This document shows positions 1-5,698 of a DNA stretch of 5,698 nucleotides, piece after piece. The DNA is from Melioribacteraceae bacterium (GTDB lineage: Bacteria > Bacteroidota > Ignavibacteria > Ignavibacteriales > Melioribacteraceae), in assembly GCA_027036655.1 (NCBI GenBank), contig JALWEC010000022.1:1-5698 (forward strand), read 5' to 3'. Position 1 is the first letter of the stretch. Each line of letters begins with the position of its first letter. Both the position numbers and the translations under genes were made by a program. The notes below the pieces were generated by a model, which did not search any database, was not told the origin of the DNA, and was given only the letters and a program-made list of their open reading frames with translations.

Positions 1-32
1 ACTTCTTCTGTTTTACCTTTTTTCTTTGCCAT
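1..32 (-). CDS. rplE: 50S ribosomal protein L5, N-terminal fragment (cut by window edge)
   Basis: An ATG at 32-30 opens a frame that runs off the left edge after 11 codons, reading MAKKKGKTEEV (the last codon is incomplete but GTN is always Val). A lysine-rich start of this kind occurs as a short extension on L5 in some bacteria, but the fragment is too short to identify by sequence. The call rests on position: the gene directly after rplX in this conserved cluster is almost always rplE, whose product binds 5S rRNA and helix 84 of 23S rRNA in the central protuberance. It starts 19 bases after the rplX stop, with a weak AGGG at 43-46, 10 bases before the ATG. rpsN is the main alternative if rplE had been displaced, which is unlikely. 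Confidence 0.7.
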   Translation of the reverse strand, partial: MAKKKGKTEE

Positions 33-51
33 TGTTACAAAACCCTAAAAT

Positions 52-378
52 TTATGACAACATTTCGTTACTTACTTTAGTAATTCTTACGCTCTTTCTC
101 TTACCAGTCTTATCATCCACAATCACCTTATAACCAACTCTTGTTTTCTTATTAGTCTTAGGATCAACCAGCATAACGTTTGATGCGTCGATAGGCATCT
201 CTTTTTCAATAATCCCACCGTTAGGATATTGCTGGTTTGGCTTTGTGTGACGTTTTCTAATATTAACGCCTTCGATAATCACTCTGTTCTTCTTGGGAAA
301 TACCTTTAAAACTTTTCCGGTTTTTCCTTTGTAGTTTCCTGCAATTACAATCACATTATCGTTCTTTTTAATTTTCAT
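52..378 (-). CDS. rplX: 50S ribosomal protein L24
   Basis: This 108-residue protein is a typical bacterial L24 (usually about 100-110 residues), an early assembly initiator that binds the 5' domain of 23S rRNA near the tunnel exit. A KOW motif spans roughly residues 5-32, with the core [15 protein letters not shown]. It is followed by the family block [11 protein letters not shown] (residues 37-47), [11 protein letters not shown] (54-64) and the basic tail GKRKSVRI. The ATG at 378-376 is 15 bases after the rplN stop; a GGGAT at 384-388 is a weak ribosome binding site 5 bases upstream. The stop is TAA at 54-52. Nothing is missing, and the last few residues (EMLS) are a variable tail. Confidence 0.97.
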   Translation of the reverse strand: MKIKKNDNVIVIAGNYKGKTGKVLKVFPKKNRVIIEGVNIRKRHTKPNQQYPNGGIIEKEMPIDASNVMLVDPKTNKKTRVGYKVIVDDKTGKRKSVRITKVSNEMLS

Positions 379-393
379 TGTTCATCCCAACTT

Positions 394-762
394 TTAAAGC
401 ACTTCTGGCGCTAATGAAACAATCTTCATAAATTTCTTATCTCTCAGTTCTCTGGCAACCGGGCCAAAGATACGCGTTCCGCGAGGTTCATTCTGGTTGT
501 TAAGTAATACCGCAGCGTTTTCATCAAATCTTATATATGAACCATCGTTTCTTCTTATCTCTTTTTTGGTGCGAACAACAACGGCTTTCGATACTTCGCC
601 TTTTTTTACATTACTGTTAGGAATAGCGGTTTTTACCGTAACGACGATAATATCGCCGACGCTGGCATATTTTCTGCCGCTGCCGCCTAACACTTTAATA
701 CAAACGACTTTCTTGGCGCCTGAATTATCCGCAGCAACTAATGATGTCTCTTGTTGAATCAT
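394..762 (-). CDS. rplN: 50S ribosomal protein L14
   Basis: The product is 122 residues, the standard L14 length. L14 sits at the subunit interface, contacts 16S rRNA helix 14 (bridge B8) and neighbours L19 and L3; it is also the docking site of the silencing factor RsfS. The N-terminus [18 protein letters not shown] and the family signature at residues 60-87 ([13 protein letters not shown], then [15 protein letters not shown]) are canonical, as is [13 protein letters not shown] at 95-107. A good SD, AAGGAG at 773-778, lies 10 bases before the ATG. The gap to rpsQ is 25 bases, the largest in the window. In E. coli this gene opens the separate spc operon; here there is no space for such a promoter region, so it is probably co-transcribed with the S10 genes. 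Confidence 0.98.
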   Translation of the reverse strand: MIQQETSLVAADNSGAKKVVCIKVLGGSGRKYASVGDIIVVTVKTAIPNSNVKKGEVSKAVVVRTKKEIRRNDGSYIRFDENAAVLLNNQNEPRGTRIFGPVARELRDKKFMKIVSLAPEVL

Positions 763-787
763 TTTCTAAAAACTCCTTTTCAGCACT

Positions 788-1045
788 TTACTTAGCTTTC
801 TCGATTATTTCTACCAAATTCCACTTCTTGCTTTTGCTGAGCGGTCTCACTTCCATAATCTTTACAACATCGCCGATTCCGGTTTCATTCTTCTCGTCGT
901 GTGCCATTATTTTTTTTGTAATCTTAAAATACTTTTTATATAAAGGATGTTTCACTTTTCTTTCGATTTTAACTACAATGCTTTTATCCATCTTGTTAGA
1001 AACCACAACACCCACACGAGTCTTTCTTCTTCCTCTAGTCTCCAT
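788..1045 (-). CDS. rpsQ: 30S ribosomal protein S17
   Basis: This 85-residue OB-fold protein matches S17, a primary binder of the 5' domain of 16S rRNA. The first strand block [16 protein letters not shown] (residues 10-25), the HPLYKKY region (33-39) and the signature [18 protein letters not shown] (58-75) are all present. The ATG at 1045 follows the rpmC stop by only 4 bases. Its nearest SD-like GGAG (1059-1062) lies inside the last codons of rpmC, 13 bases upstream, so translation is probably coupled to rpmC. The stop is TAA. Length and motifs show no damage. Confidence 0.97.
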   Translation of the reverse strand: METRGRRKTRVGVVVSNKMDKSIVVKIERKVKHPLYKKYFKITKKIMAHDEKNETGIGDVVKIMEVRPLSKSKKWNLVEIIEKAK

Positions 1046-1049
1046 GGAC

Positions 1050-1277
1050 TTAATTTATCTCCTGATTTTTATTCTCGTTCTTCAGAGCTTCCAATTCTCT
1101 TTCTCTTAATACGGTTTTCATCATTGCGATATCTTTTCTTACTAATTTTAATTTAGCCGTATTGGTTAAGTTTCTAAGCTCGTTCTGAAATCTCAAATCA
1201 ACTAAGTTTTTTTCTTCTTCAGCTATTCTTCTAACAATCTCGTCAGAACTCATTTCTCTAATTTCATAGATTTTCAT
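1050..1277 (-). CDS. rpmC: 50S ribosomal protein L29
   Basis: A 75-residue, highly charged, helical protein fits L29, which lies next to L23 at the exit of the peptide tunnel. Supporting blocks are the N-terminal helix beginning [14 protein letters not shown], the turn [16 protein letters not shown] (residues 25-40) and the second helix with [17 protein letters not shown] (45-61). The C-terminal stretch from about residue 65, rich in Asn, Glu and Lys, is slightly longer than the family average of 60-70 residues and is probably a disordered tail. An AAGGA at 1283-1287 lies 5 bases before the ATG, and the rplP stop is 21 bases upstream. Its position between rplP and rpsQ is canonical. Confidence 0.95.
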   Translation of the reverse strand: MKIYEIREMSSDEIVRRIAEEEKNLVDLRFQNELRNLTNTAKLKLVRKDIAMMKTVLRERELEALKNENKNQEIN

Positions 1278-1298
1278 CTTTATCCTTCTAACCTTCGT

Positions 1299-1715
1299 TT
1301 ATTGATAATCAGGTCGTGCTACAATTTTTGTTTTGATCGGAAGCTTATAAGAAGCTAACTTCAATGCTTCCTGCTGAATCTCTTTGGCTACGCCGGCTGT
1401 TTCAAACATTATTCTGCCCGGTTTAACAACCGCTACCCAGAATTCCGGCGCTCCTTTTCCCTTACCCATTCTGGTTTCCAAAGGTTTTTTGGATACCGGT
1501 TTATCGGGGAAAATTCTGATCCAAACTTTTCCATCTCTTTTCATACGACGTGTAATTGCAACTCTACACGACTCTATCTGGCGCGAAGTAATCCAGGCTG
1601 CGTCCAAGGCTTTTAATCCCATTTCACCGAATGCGATTCTATGGCCTCTCTGCGCTTTTCCTCTTCTTCTTCCGCGCTGAGATTTTCTGTATTTTACTCT
1701 TTTTGGCATTAACAT
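1299..1715 (-). CDS. rplP: 50S ribosomal protein L16
   Basis: The product (138 residues) is L16, which helps form the A-site tRNA elbow contact and is added late in 50S assembly. Family motifs are [19 protein letters not shown] at the N-terminus, [21 protein letters not shown] (residues 42-62), [14 protein letters not shown] (65-78), TRMGKGKG (81-88) and the C-terminal [13 protein letters not shown]. Arg82 aligns with E. coli Arg81, the residue hydroxylated by YcfD/RoxA there; whether it is modified here cannot be told. The RPDY-type tail recalls Chlorobi/Ignavibacteria versions. Two in-frame ATGs exist (1715 and 1709); the GGAG at 1724-1727 is 8 bases from the first, and MLMPKR is the usual family start, so the first is chosen. 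Confidence 0.97.
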   Translation of the reverse strand: MLMPKRVKYRKSQRGRRRGKAQRGHRIAFGEMGLKALDAAWITSRQIESCRVAITRRMKRDGKVWIRIFPDKPVSKKPLETRMGKGKGAPEFWVAVVKPGRIMFETAGVAKEIQQEALKLASYKLPIKTKIVARPDYQ

Positions 1716-1723
1716 AAAACTAT

Positions 1724-1727
1724 CTCC
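1724..1727 (-). promoter_or_regulatory. Ribosome binding site of rplP
   Basis: GGAG on the minus strand, 8 bases upstream of the ATG at 1715 and 14 bases from the second in-frame ATG at 1709. The spacing favours the upstream ATG, giving the usual MLMPKR N-terminus. It lies in the 18-base gap after the rpsC stop. Confidence 0.65.
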
Positions 1728-1733
1728 GAACTC

Positions 1734-2375
1734 TTATTCGCTTATTCTTCTACCGTAAACTTCACCTTTGAAAATCCACACCTTAACACCAATCGAACCG
1801 TAAATAGTTTGTGATGTAGCTGTAGCATAATCAATATCTGCTCTTATTGTATGAAGGGGAATTCTTCCTTCTTTATATTGTTCGCTTCTCGCCATTTCAG
1901 CGCCGCCGAGTCTTCCGGCTAATTTAATTCTGATTCCTTTCGCGCCCATTCTCATGGCATTCTGAATTGCCGATTTCATGGCGCGTCGGAACGACACTCT
2001 TCCTTGAAGCTGTTGTGCAATATTTTCGGCAACTAAATAAGCATCCAATTCAGGTCTTTTTATCTCATTGATCTGAACCTTAACATCTTTACTTAAATAA
2101 TTCTTCAATTCTTCTTCTAACTGAGCAATTTCTTTTCCGCTTTTTCCGATAACTACTCCAGGTCTTGAAGTGTGTATAGTAATCGAAAGATTTTTGGAGG
2201 TTCTGTCAATCACTATTCTTGATACGCCGGATCTTTTCAGTCTTTTACGAATATAGGTTCTGATTTTCTTATCTTCAGCCAACTTTGTTTTGTAACTTTT
2301 AGATTCAAACCAGTTGGATTCCCAACCGCGTATCACACCTACTCTAAAACCTATCGGATTTACTTTCTGACCCAA
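1734..2375 (-). CDS. rpsC: 30S ribosomal protein S3
   Basis: This 213-residue protein is S3, a 30S head protein at the mRNA entry channel. The N-terminus [19 protein letters not shown] is canonical. A type II KH domain is seen around residues 40-110 with the loop GKSG at 77-80. The C-terminal domain holds [19 protein letters not shown] (129-147), [12 protein letters not shown] (154-165), [11 protein letters not shown] and [11 protein letters not shown]. Arg130, Arg131 and Lys134 align with the E. coli basic residues implicated in mRNA helicase activity. It is about 20 residues shorter than the E. coli protein, lacking only a variable C-terminal tail. The start codon is TTG (2375-2373): the Gly-Gln-Lys-Val start is invariant in the family and no in-frame ATG fits. 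A near-perfect AGGAGG lies 5 bases upstream. Confidence 0.98.
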   Translation of the reverse strand: MGQKVNPIGFRVGVIRGWESNWFESKSYKTKLAEDKKIRTYIRKRLKRSGVSRIVIDRTSKNLSITIHTSRPGVVIGKSGKEIAQLEEELKNYLSKDVKVQINEIKRPELDAYLVAENIAQQLQGRVSFRRAMKSAIQNAMRMGAKGIRIKLAGRLGGAEMARSEQYKEGRIPLHTIRADIDYATATSQTIYGSIGVKVWIFKGEVYGRRISE

Positions 2376-2380
2376 AAATT

Positions 2381-2386
2381 CCTCCT
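2381..2386 (-). promoter_or_regulatory. Strong Shine-Dalgarno site of rpsC (before TTG start)
   Basis: AGGAGG on the minus strand, 5 bases upstream of the TTG start of rpsC and directly after the rplV stop (TAA at 2391-2389). It is the longest match to the anti-SD sequence in the window, and it fixes the TTG as the start codon. Confidence 0.85.
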
Positions 2387-2388
2387 AC

Positions 2389-2733
2389 TTAGCTTTTAGT
2401 AGCAACTACTATAGTTAAATGATTAGTTCTTTTCCTTACTCTGTACGCTCTTCCCATTGGGGCAGGCTGAATCCTTTTCAACATCGGACCGCCGTTCGAG
2501 TAAGCTTCTTTTACATATAAATCTGACATATCGACATTTGCGCCTTCTTCTTTATTAAATAAGTTGGCTACAGCCGATCTCAAAACTTTTTCCGCATAAT
2601 CGGAAGCGTGTTTCGGATGAAAATGCAAAATTTCAATCGCTTCGCTTACGGATTTTCCTCTGATGAGATCAATAACCAATCTCATTTTGCGAGGTGACAC
2701 TTTAATATATTTATGTGTTGCTTTAGCTTCCAT
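2389..2733 (-). CDS. rplV: 50S ribosomal protein L22
   Basis: From the ATG at 2733 the product is 114 residues beginning MEAKATHKYIKVSPRKMRLV, the usual L22 start (about 110 residues). L22 contacts all domains of 23S rRNA, and its long beta-hairpin lines the peptide exit tunnel; here the hairpin is about residues 80-105, with GGPMLKRIQPAPMGRAYRV followed by RKRTNHLTIVV. Leu85-Lys86-Arg87 align with E. coli Met-Lys-Arg 82-84, the triplet whose deletion gives erythromycin resistance; no deletion is present. A GTG at 2751 would add six residues (MIRGLE) and overlap the rpsS stop by 4 bases, but it lacks an SD, whereas GAGGT lies 6 bases before the ATG. The shorter form is preferred. Confidence 0.96.
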   Translation of the reverse strand: MEAKATHKYIKVSPRKMRLVIDLIRGKSVSEAIEILHFHPKHASDYAEKVLRSAVANLFNKEEGANVDMSDLYVKEAYSNGGPMLKRIQPAPMGRAYRVRKRTNHLTIVVATKS

Positions 2734-2739
2734 TTCTAA

Positions 2740-2744
2740 ACCTC
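2740..2744 (-). promoter_or_regulatory. Ribosome binding site deciding the rplV start
   Basis: GAGGT on the minus strand, 6 bases upstream of the ATG at 2733 and just past the rpsS stop (TGA at 2750-2748). It supports the ATG over the upstream GTG at 2751, which has only A-rich coding sequence before it. Confidence 0.65.
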
Positions 2745-2747
2745 TAA

Positions 2748-3035
2748 TCACTTTTTACGCGCAGCTTTTTCTGCTTTAGTTCCCGGGTGTCCTCTGAAAA
2801 TTCTCGTCGGAGCAAACTCGCCTAATTTATGTCCTACCATATTTTCCGAAATATAAACGGGAATCATTTTGTTTCCGTTATGGACAGCGATTGTGTGTCC
2901 GACAAATTCAGGAACAATCATGCTTGCCCGTGACCAAGTCTTAATCACTTTCTTCTCGTTCCGTTCGTTCATTTCACGAACTTTCTTCAACAACTTATAA
3001 CTTACAAATGGACCTTTTTTAATTGATCTTGGCAT
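2748..3035 (-). CDS. rpsS: 30S ribosomal protein S19
   Basis: The 95-residue product is S19, which forms a complex with S13 in the 30S head and touches the central protuberance of 50S. It opens with the near-universal [11 protein letters not shown] and contains [23 protein letters not shown] (residues 32-54) and the signature [20 protein letters not shown] (64-83). The C-terminal KAEKAARKK is a normal basic tail. The ATG at 3035 comes 13 bases after the rplB stop. The best SD-like AGGA (3037-3040) is only 1 base from the ATG, unusually close, so translational coupling to rplB may matter. It is the only gene here ending in TGA. Confidence 0.98.
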   Translation of the reverse strand: MPRSIKKGPFVSYKLLKKVREMNERNEKKVIKTWSRASMIVPEFVGHTIAVHNGNKMIPVYISENMVGHKLGEFAPTRIFRGHPGTKAEKAARKK

Positions 3036-3048
3036 ATCCTACTCTAGT

Positions 3049-3873
3049 TTATTTTCTTCTTTTCACAATTAATTTATCAGAAGCTTTATTTTTCTTACGT
3101 GTTTTCAAACCTTTTGCCGGCTGGCCCCAAGGTGATACAGGATGACCGCCGCCTGATGATTTTCCTTCGCCGCCGCCCATCGGGTGATCGACCGGGTTCA
3201 TGGCAACGCCGCGAGTATGAGGTCTTCTTCCCAGCCATCTGCTTCTTCCGGCTTTACCGAGACTTATGTTCAGATGATCTGAATTTCCGATTACTCCGTA
3301 AGTTGCCATACATTCAAGGCTGATTAATCTTACTTCGCCTGAAGGCATTTTAAGAGTTCCGTATTTTCCTTCCTTTGCAACCAGCTGAAGCGAAGCGCCC
3401 GCCGAGCGACCTAACTGTCCGCCTTTTCCCGGTTTTAGTTCAACATTATGAACATAACTTCCGAGAGGCATATTTTTTAATTTAAGGGCATTACCAACTT
3501 TAATTTCAACGCCTTCGCCTGCTACTACGGTATCGCCTACTTTCAGTCCGTTGGGAGCAAGAATATATCTTTTCTCTCCGTCTGCATAGTGCAATAATGC
3601 AATTCTAGCGGTTCTGTTAGGATCATATTCAATGGCTGCAACTTTAGCAGGAACATCAAATTTGTTTCTCTTAAAATCGATAATTCTGTATCTTCTTTTA
3701 TGTCCGCCGCCTCTGTGGCGCGAAGTTACTCTACCTAAATTATTACGACCGCCGGATTTTTTTAACGGCGCCAATAATGATTTTTCCGGAGTTGTTTTTG
3801 TAATCTCCTCAAAAGTGGAGATTGACATAAATCTTGTTCCGGGTGTATTTGGTTTTAATTTTCTAATTCCCAT
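3049..3873 (-). CDS. rplB: 50S ribosomal protein L2
   Basis: The 274-residue product is L2, one of the most conserved 50S proteins, needed for subunit association and for an active peptidyl transferase centre. The N-terminal block has [24 protein letters not shown] (residues 40-63) and IDFKRNK; the OB/SH3-like core includes [15 protein letters not shown] (82-96) and the block around 143-159 with [13 protein letters not shown]; the C-terminus has [16 protein letters not shown] (222-237). His230, which aligns with the conserved His229 of E. coli (mature numbering), is kept. The following His of E. coli DHPH is Met232 here, as I recall for Bacteroidota/Chlorobiota relatives. GGAG at 3880-3883 lies 6 bases before the ATG. 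Stop TAA. Confidence 0.99.
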   Translation of the reverse strand: MGIRKLKPNTPGTRFMSISTFEEITKTTPEKSLLAPLKKSGGRNNLGRVTSRHRGGGHKRRYRIIDFKRNKFDVPAKVAAIEYDPNRTARIALLHYADGEKRYILAPNGLKVGDTVVAGEGVEIKVGNALKLKNMPLGSYVHNVELKPGKGGQLGRSAGASLQLVAKEGKYGTLKMPSGEVRLISLECMATYGVIGNSDHLNISLGKAGRSRWLGRRPHTRGVAMNPVDHPMGGGEGKSSGGGHPVSPWGQPAKGLKTRKKNKASDKLIVKRRK

Positions 3874-3889
3874 TTAATTCTCCGCTAGC

Positions 3890-4183
3890 CTAAACTTCAC
3901 CAATTAAGTCTATAGTCTGACCTTCTTTCAAAGTAACGATAGCTTTCTTAAAGCGCGGCGTTCTGCCGACAAATCGTCCTTTCTTAGTAAATTGAGTCTT
4001 AACCTTACCTTTATACTTCATCGTATTTACAGAAACGACTTCAACTTCAAATTTATCTTCAATAGCTTTCGCAATTTCTATTTTATTTGCGTCATATTTA
4101 ACGACAAAGCCAACTTGATTGTTTGCTTCGGTTAAATCCGTAAGCTTTTCTGTAATTAATGGTCTAACTAAAATATTACGCAT
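3890..4183 (-). CDS. rplW: 50S ribosomal protein L23
   Basis: The product has 97 residues, normal for L23, which sits at the tunnel exit and docks trigger factor and SRP. The N-terminal helix ILVRPLITEKLT carries Glu12, which aligns with E. coli Glu18, the trigger-factor contact. The core has FVVKYDANKIEIAKAIEDKF (residues 26-45) and VVSVNTMKYKGKVK (49-62), followed by the basic loop (GRFVGRTPRFKKA) and a final strand VTLKEGQTIDLI. The ATG is 18 bases after the rplD stop, with only a weak GGAAGA (4191-4196) 7 bases upstream. It ends in TAG, unlike the TAA of most neighbours. Confidence 0.97.
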   Translation of the reverse strand: MRNILVRPLITEKLTDLTEANNQVGFVVKYDANKIEIAKAIEDKFEVEVVSVNTMKYKGKVKTQFTKKGRFVGRTPRFKKAIVTLKEGQTIDLIGEV

Positions 4184-4201
4184 CTTATAATCTTCCAGCG
4201 A

Positions 4202-4831
4202 TTAGTTTAATATTTTTTCAATTTTTTCAACTGCGCCCGATTCAATAACCAACACCTGGTTATTAACCAAATCGTATGTTGACGCTTTTTCCGCTTCGAC
4301 AATATTCACCTTAGGAATATTTCTACCGGATTTGTAAACATTTTCTTTAGTTGAATTTGTAAGCAAAAGTACTTTTTTATTATCAAGATTTAATGATTTG
4401 AGTATTGAATTGAATTCCGATGTTTTGGGAGCTTCAAAATCAAAATCCTCTACAATCATAATTTGATTGGCTTTTGCCTTATACGAGTAAGCGGATTTTC
4501 TCGCTAATCTCAAGACTTTTTTATTCAACTTCTGACGATAGTTTCTCGGACGAGGTCCGAAAATTGTTCCGCCGCCGACCCATAAGGGAGATCTCGTTGT
4601 ACCGGCTCTTGCGGTACCTCTTCCTTTTTGTCTCCATGGCTTTCTTCCGCCGCCGGAAACTTCATTTCTTTCTTTAGCCTTATGCGTACCTTGTCTTTTA
4701 TTCGCTAAGTGAGCTTTTACTGCCAAATAAATCACATGGTCGTTAGGTTCAATTGCAAAGATATCATCGGTCAACTCAACGGTTTCGCCCGATTTTGAAC
4801 CATCTATTTTATAAACCTCTAACTTCATCAT
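4202..4831 (-). CDS. rplD: 50S ribosomal protein L4
   Basis: The product (209 residues, or 208 from the second ATG) is bacterial L4. Its globular domain binds 23S rRNA domain I and its long loop reaches the peptide tunnel. The loop is residues 45-104: KRQGTHKAKERNEVSGGG, KPWRQKGRGTARAGTTRSPLW and GGGTIFGPRPRNY. The C-terminal Rossmann-like half includes KVLLLTNSTKENVYKSGRNIP (153-173) and ends VLVIESGAVEKIEKIL. In E. coli L4 represses its own operon through the S10 leader; that leader would lie outside this window, so autoregulation cannot be judged. The rplC stop is 6 bases upstream. Adjacent ATGs at 4831 and 4828 both fit, and only a poor AAGAGAG precedes them, so the start is uncertain by one codon. 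Confidence 0.97.
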   Translation of the reverse strand: MMKLEVYKIDGSKSGETVELTDDIFAIEPNDHVIYLAVKAHLANKRQGTHKAKERNEVSGGGRKPWRQKGRGTARAGTTRSPLWVGGGTIFGPRPRNYRQKLNKKVLRLARKSAYSYKAKANQIMIVEDFDFEAPKTSEFNSILKSLNLDNKKVLLLTNSTKENVYKSGRNIPKVNIVEAEKASTYDLVNNQVLVIESGAVEKIEKILN

Positions 4832-4837
4832 TCTCTC

Positions 4838-5458
4838 TTATTTATTAATTTCGACAACTGAATTAATAGCGCCGGGCACGCTGCCTTTAACAAAAATAAT
4901 ATTCTTCTCAGGAATGATTTTAACAACTTCTAAATTCTTTGTAGTAATTCTTTCATTACCTGTGCGTCCCGCCATACGAGTTCCTTTCAAAACTCTGGAG
5001 GGTGAAGAACTTTGACCGATTGAACCGGGAGCTCTTTCTCTATCGCCCTGTCCGTGAGTCCTTCCGCCGACTCCACTGAATCCGTGACGTTTCATTACGC
5101 CCTGAAAACCTTTACCTTTTGAATTACCTGAGACTTTTACTTTTTCTCCTTCGGTAAAAATTTCGGTTGTAATTACATCGCCGACTTTATATCCGGAAAC
5201 ATCAAAGTTGCGGAATTCTCTTAAATATCTTGCCGGTTTCAAATTATTCTTCTTATAATATGCTATCTGCGGTTTATTTAAGTGTTTTTCCTTTCTTACA
5301 CCAAATCCAATCTGTAACGCATTATATCCGTCTTTCTCTTCGGTTCTGACAATAGTAACCGTACAAGGACCTGCCTCAATAGCTGTAACGGGAATATTGA
5401 CACCTTCTTCAGTGTAAATATTCGTCATTCCTATCTTTTTTCCCAATAAACCAGGCAT
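4838..5458 (-). CDS. rplC: 50S ribosomal protein L3
   Basis: The 206-residue product is L3, an early 50S assembly protein whose extension reaches near the peptidyl transferase centre. It starts MPGLLGKKIGMTNIYTEEG. The signature around 101-124 ends SGNSKGKGFQGVMKR, and the central loop continues RHGFSGVGGRTHGQGDRERA (124-143), PGSIGQSSSPSRVLKGTRMAG (144-164), GNERIT and VKGSVPGA (190-197). At the position of E. coli Gln150, methylated by PrmB, there is Ser151. An in-frame TTG at 5470 would add four residues (MRKK), but it overlaps the SD (GAGG, 5465-5468), and MPGLLGKK matches the family start, so the ATG at 5458 is chosen. The gap to rpsJ is 12 bases. Confidence 0.98.
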   Translation of the reverse strand: MPGLLGKKIGMTNIYTEEGVNIPVTAIEAGPCTVTIVRTEEKDGYNALQIGFGVRKEKHLNKPQIAYYKKNNLKPARYLREFRNFDVSGYKVGDVITTEIFTEGEKVKVSGNSKGKGFQGVMKRHGFSGVGGRTHGQGDRERAPGSIGQSSSPSRVLKGTRMAGRTGNERITTKNLEVVKIIPEKNIIFVKGSVPGAINSVVEINK

Positions 5459-5464
5459 CTTCTT

Positions 5465-5468
5465 CCTC
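5465..5468 (-). promoter_or_regulatory. Ribosome binding site deciding the rplC start
   Basis: GAGG on the minus strand, 6 bases upstream of the ATG at 5458 and inside the 12-base gap after the rpsJ stop. The alternative TTG start at 5470 overlaps this site by one base, so both cannot be used as described; this supports the ATG. Confidence 0.65.
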
Positions 5469-5470
5469 AA

Positions 5471-5698
5471 TTATAATTTTATCTCAATATCAACACCCGC
5501 CGGAATTTCCAATTTACTTAATGAATCGACGGTTTTGTTATTTGAATTATGAATATCGATTATTCTTTTATGTGACCTGATTTCGAACTGCTCTCTTGAC
5601 TTTTTATCAACGTGAGGAGATCTTAAAACAGTGTAAACACTTCTTTTGGTAGGCATCGGAATAGGACCCGATACTACCGCTCCCGTACTTTTTACGGT
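5471..5698 (-). CDS. rpsJ: 30S ribosomal protein S10, C-terminal three quarters (5' end outside window)
   Basis: The frame is open to the right edge and encodes 75 residues ending in TAA at 5473-5471. It is S10, a 30S head protein that also acts as NusE in transcription antitermination with NusB. The visible part starts [21 protein letters not shown], which includes the S10 signature ([11 protein letters not shown]), and continues [19 protein letters not shown] and a C-terminus ending AGVDIEIKL. The ATG at 5656 is the internal Met of PIPMPTKR, not the start: 14 further conserved codons precede it within the window. Compared with about 103 residues in E. coli, roughly 27 N-terminal residues are missing. 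As the usual first gene of this operon, its promoter and leader lie beyond the edge. Confidence 0.97.
   Translation of the reverse strand, partial: TVKSTGAVVSGPIPMPTKRSVYTVLRSPHVDKKSREQFEIRSHKRIIDIHNSNNKTVDSLSKLEIPAGVDIEIKL

Noticed and set aside
763..787. Possible spc promoter or terminator in the rpsQ-rplN gap
   Set aside because: 25 bases including the SD leave no room for -35/-10 boxes, and no hairpin followed by a T run is visible.
497..1156. Overlapping open frames on the plus strand antisense to rplN, rpsQ and rpmC
   Set aside because: They are antisense shadows of strongly conserved ribosomal genes. The Ser/Leu/Phe-rich translations come from complementing Lys/Glu/Arg codons, and no family is recognisable.
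1384..1680. Plus-strand open frame antisense to rplP
   Set aside because: It lies wholly inside rplP, has no credible ribosome binding site and no recognisable domain.
3099..3877. Plus-strand open frames antisense to rplB
   Set aside because: Contained essentially within the L2 coding sequence; composition is that of a complement of a basic protein gene.
4474..4677. Plus-strand open frame antisense to rplD
   Set aside because: Wholly within the conserved L4 loop region, with no independent coding evidence.
5458..5470. TTG start for rplC at 5470
   Set aside because: It overlaps the probable GAGG ribosome binding site of the ATG at 5458, and the family start MPGLLGKKIGMT begins at the ATG.
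5471..5656. rpsJ as a complete 61-residue gene starting at ATG 5656
   Set aside because: The frame stays open upstream to the edge and encodes conserved S10 residues ([11 protein letters not shown]), so the gene is only cut by the window.
1..5698. Search for an inserted or undescribed system (mobile element, repeats, extra gene) within the cluster
   Set aside because: Every base is in a recognised ribosomal protein gene or a gap of at most 25 bases; no repeats, insertions, fusions or frameshifts were seen.

Overview
The window is one uninterrupted, minus-strand run of ribosomal protein genes, the S10-spc cluster. Read in transcription order from right to left it is rpsJ (5' end cut by the window edge), rplC, rplD, rplW, rplB, rpsS, rplV, rpsC, rplP, rpmC, rpsQ, rplN, rplX and the first 11 codons of what is by position rplE. 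All complete genes are intact, of normal length, and carry the family signatures. I see no RNA gene, mobile element, CRISPR array, internal promoter, terminator or cargo gene, and no plausible plus-strand gene.

Organism: a bacterium with AT-rich DNA. Several details recall the Bacteroidota/Chlorobiota/Ignavibacteriota (FCB) group: L2 has DHPMGGGEG rather than DHPHGGGEG, L16 ends in a RPDY-type tail, and L4 has a SPLWVGGGTIFGPRPR core. Recognisable Shine-Dalgarno (SD) sequences precede many genes, which fits Ignavibacteriota/Chlorobiota-like lineages better than Bacteroidia or Flavobacteriia, where such sites are depleted. This placement is an inference from remembered family patterns, not a search.

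Layout: 5698-2748 (rpsJ to rpsS) and 2733-788 (rplV to rpsQ) make up the classical S10 operon. 762-1 (rplN, rplX, start of rplE) is the beginning of the classical spc operon. All intergenic gaps are 4 to 25 bases, so the S10 and spc parts are very probably one transcript here, without the separate spc promoter region known in E. coli. The promoter and any leader lie upstream of the right edge, outside the window.

The products are structural proteins of the two ribosomal subunits: S10, S19, S3 and S17 for 30S; L3, L4, L23, L2, L22, L16, L29, L14, L24 and L5 for 50S. Co-transcription and close spacing allow stoichiometric output. The points worth a second look are small: a TTG start with the strongest SD for rpsC, start choices for rplV and rplC where the longest open frame is probably wrong, a crowded rplB/rpsS junction, and loss of the PrmB-target glutamine in L3. 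I found no undescribed system.
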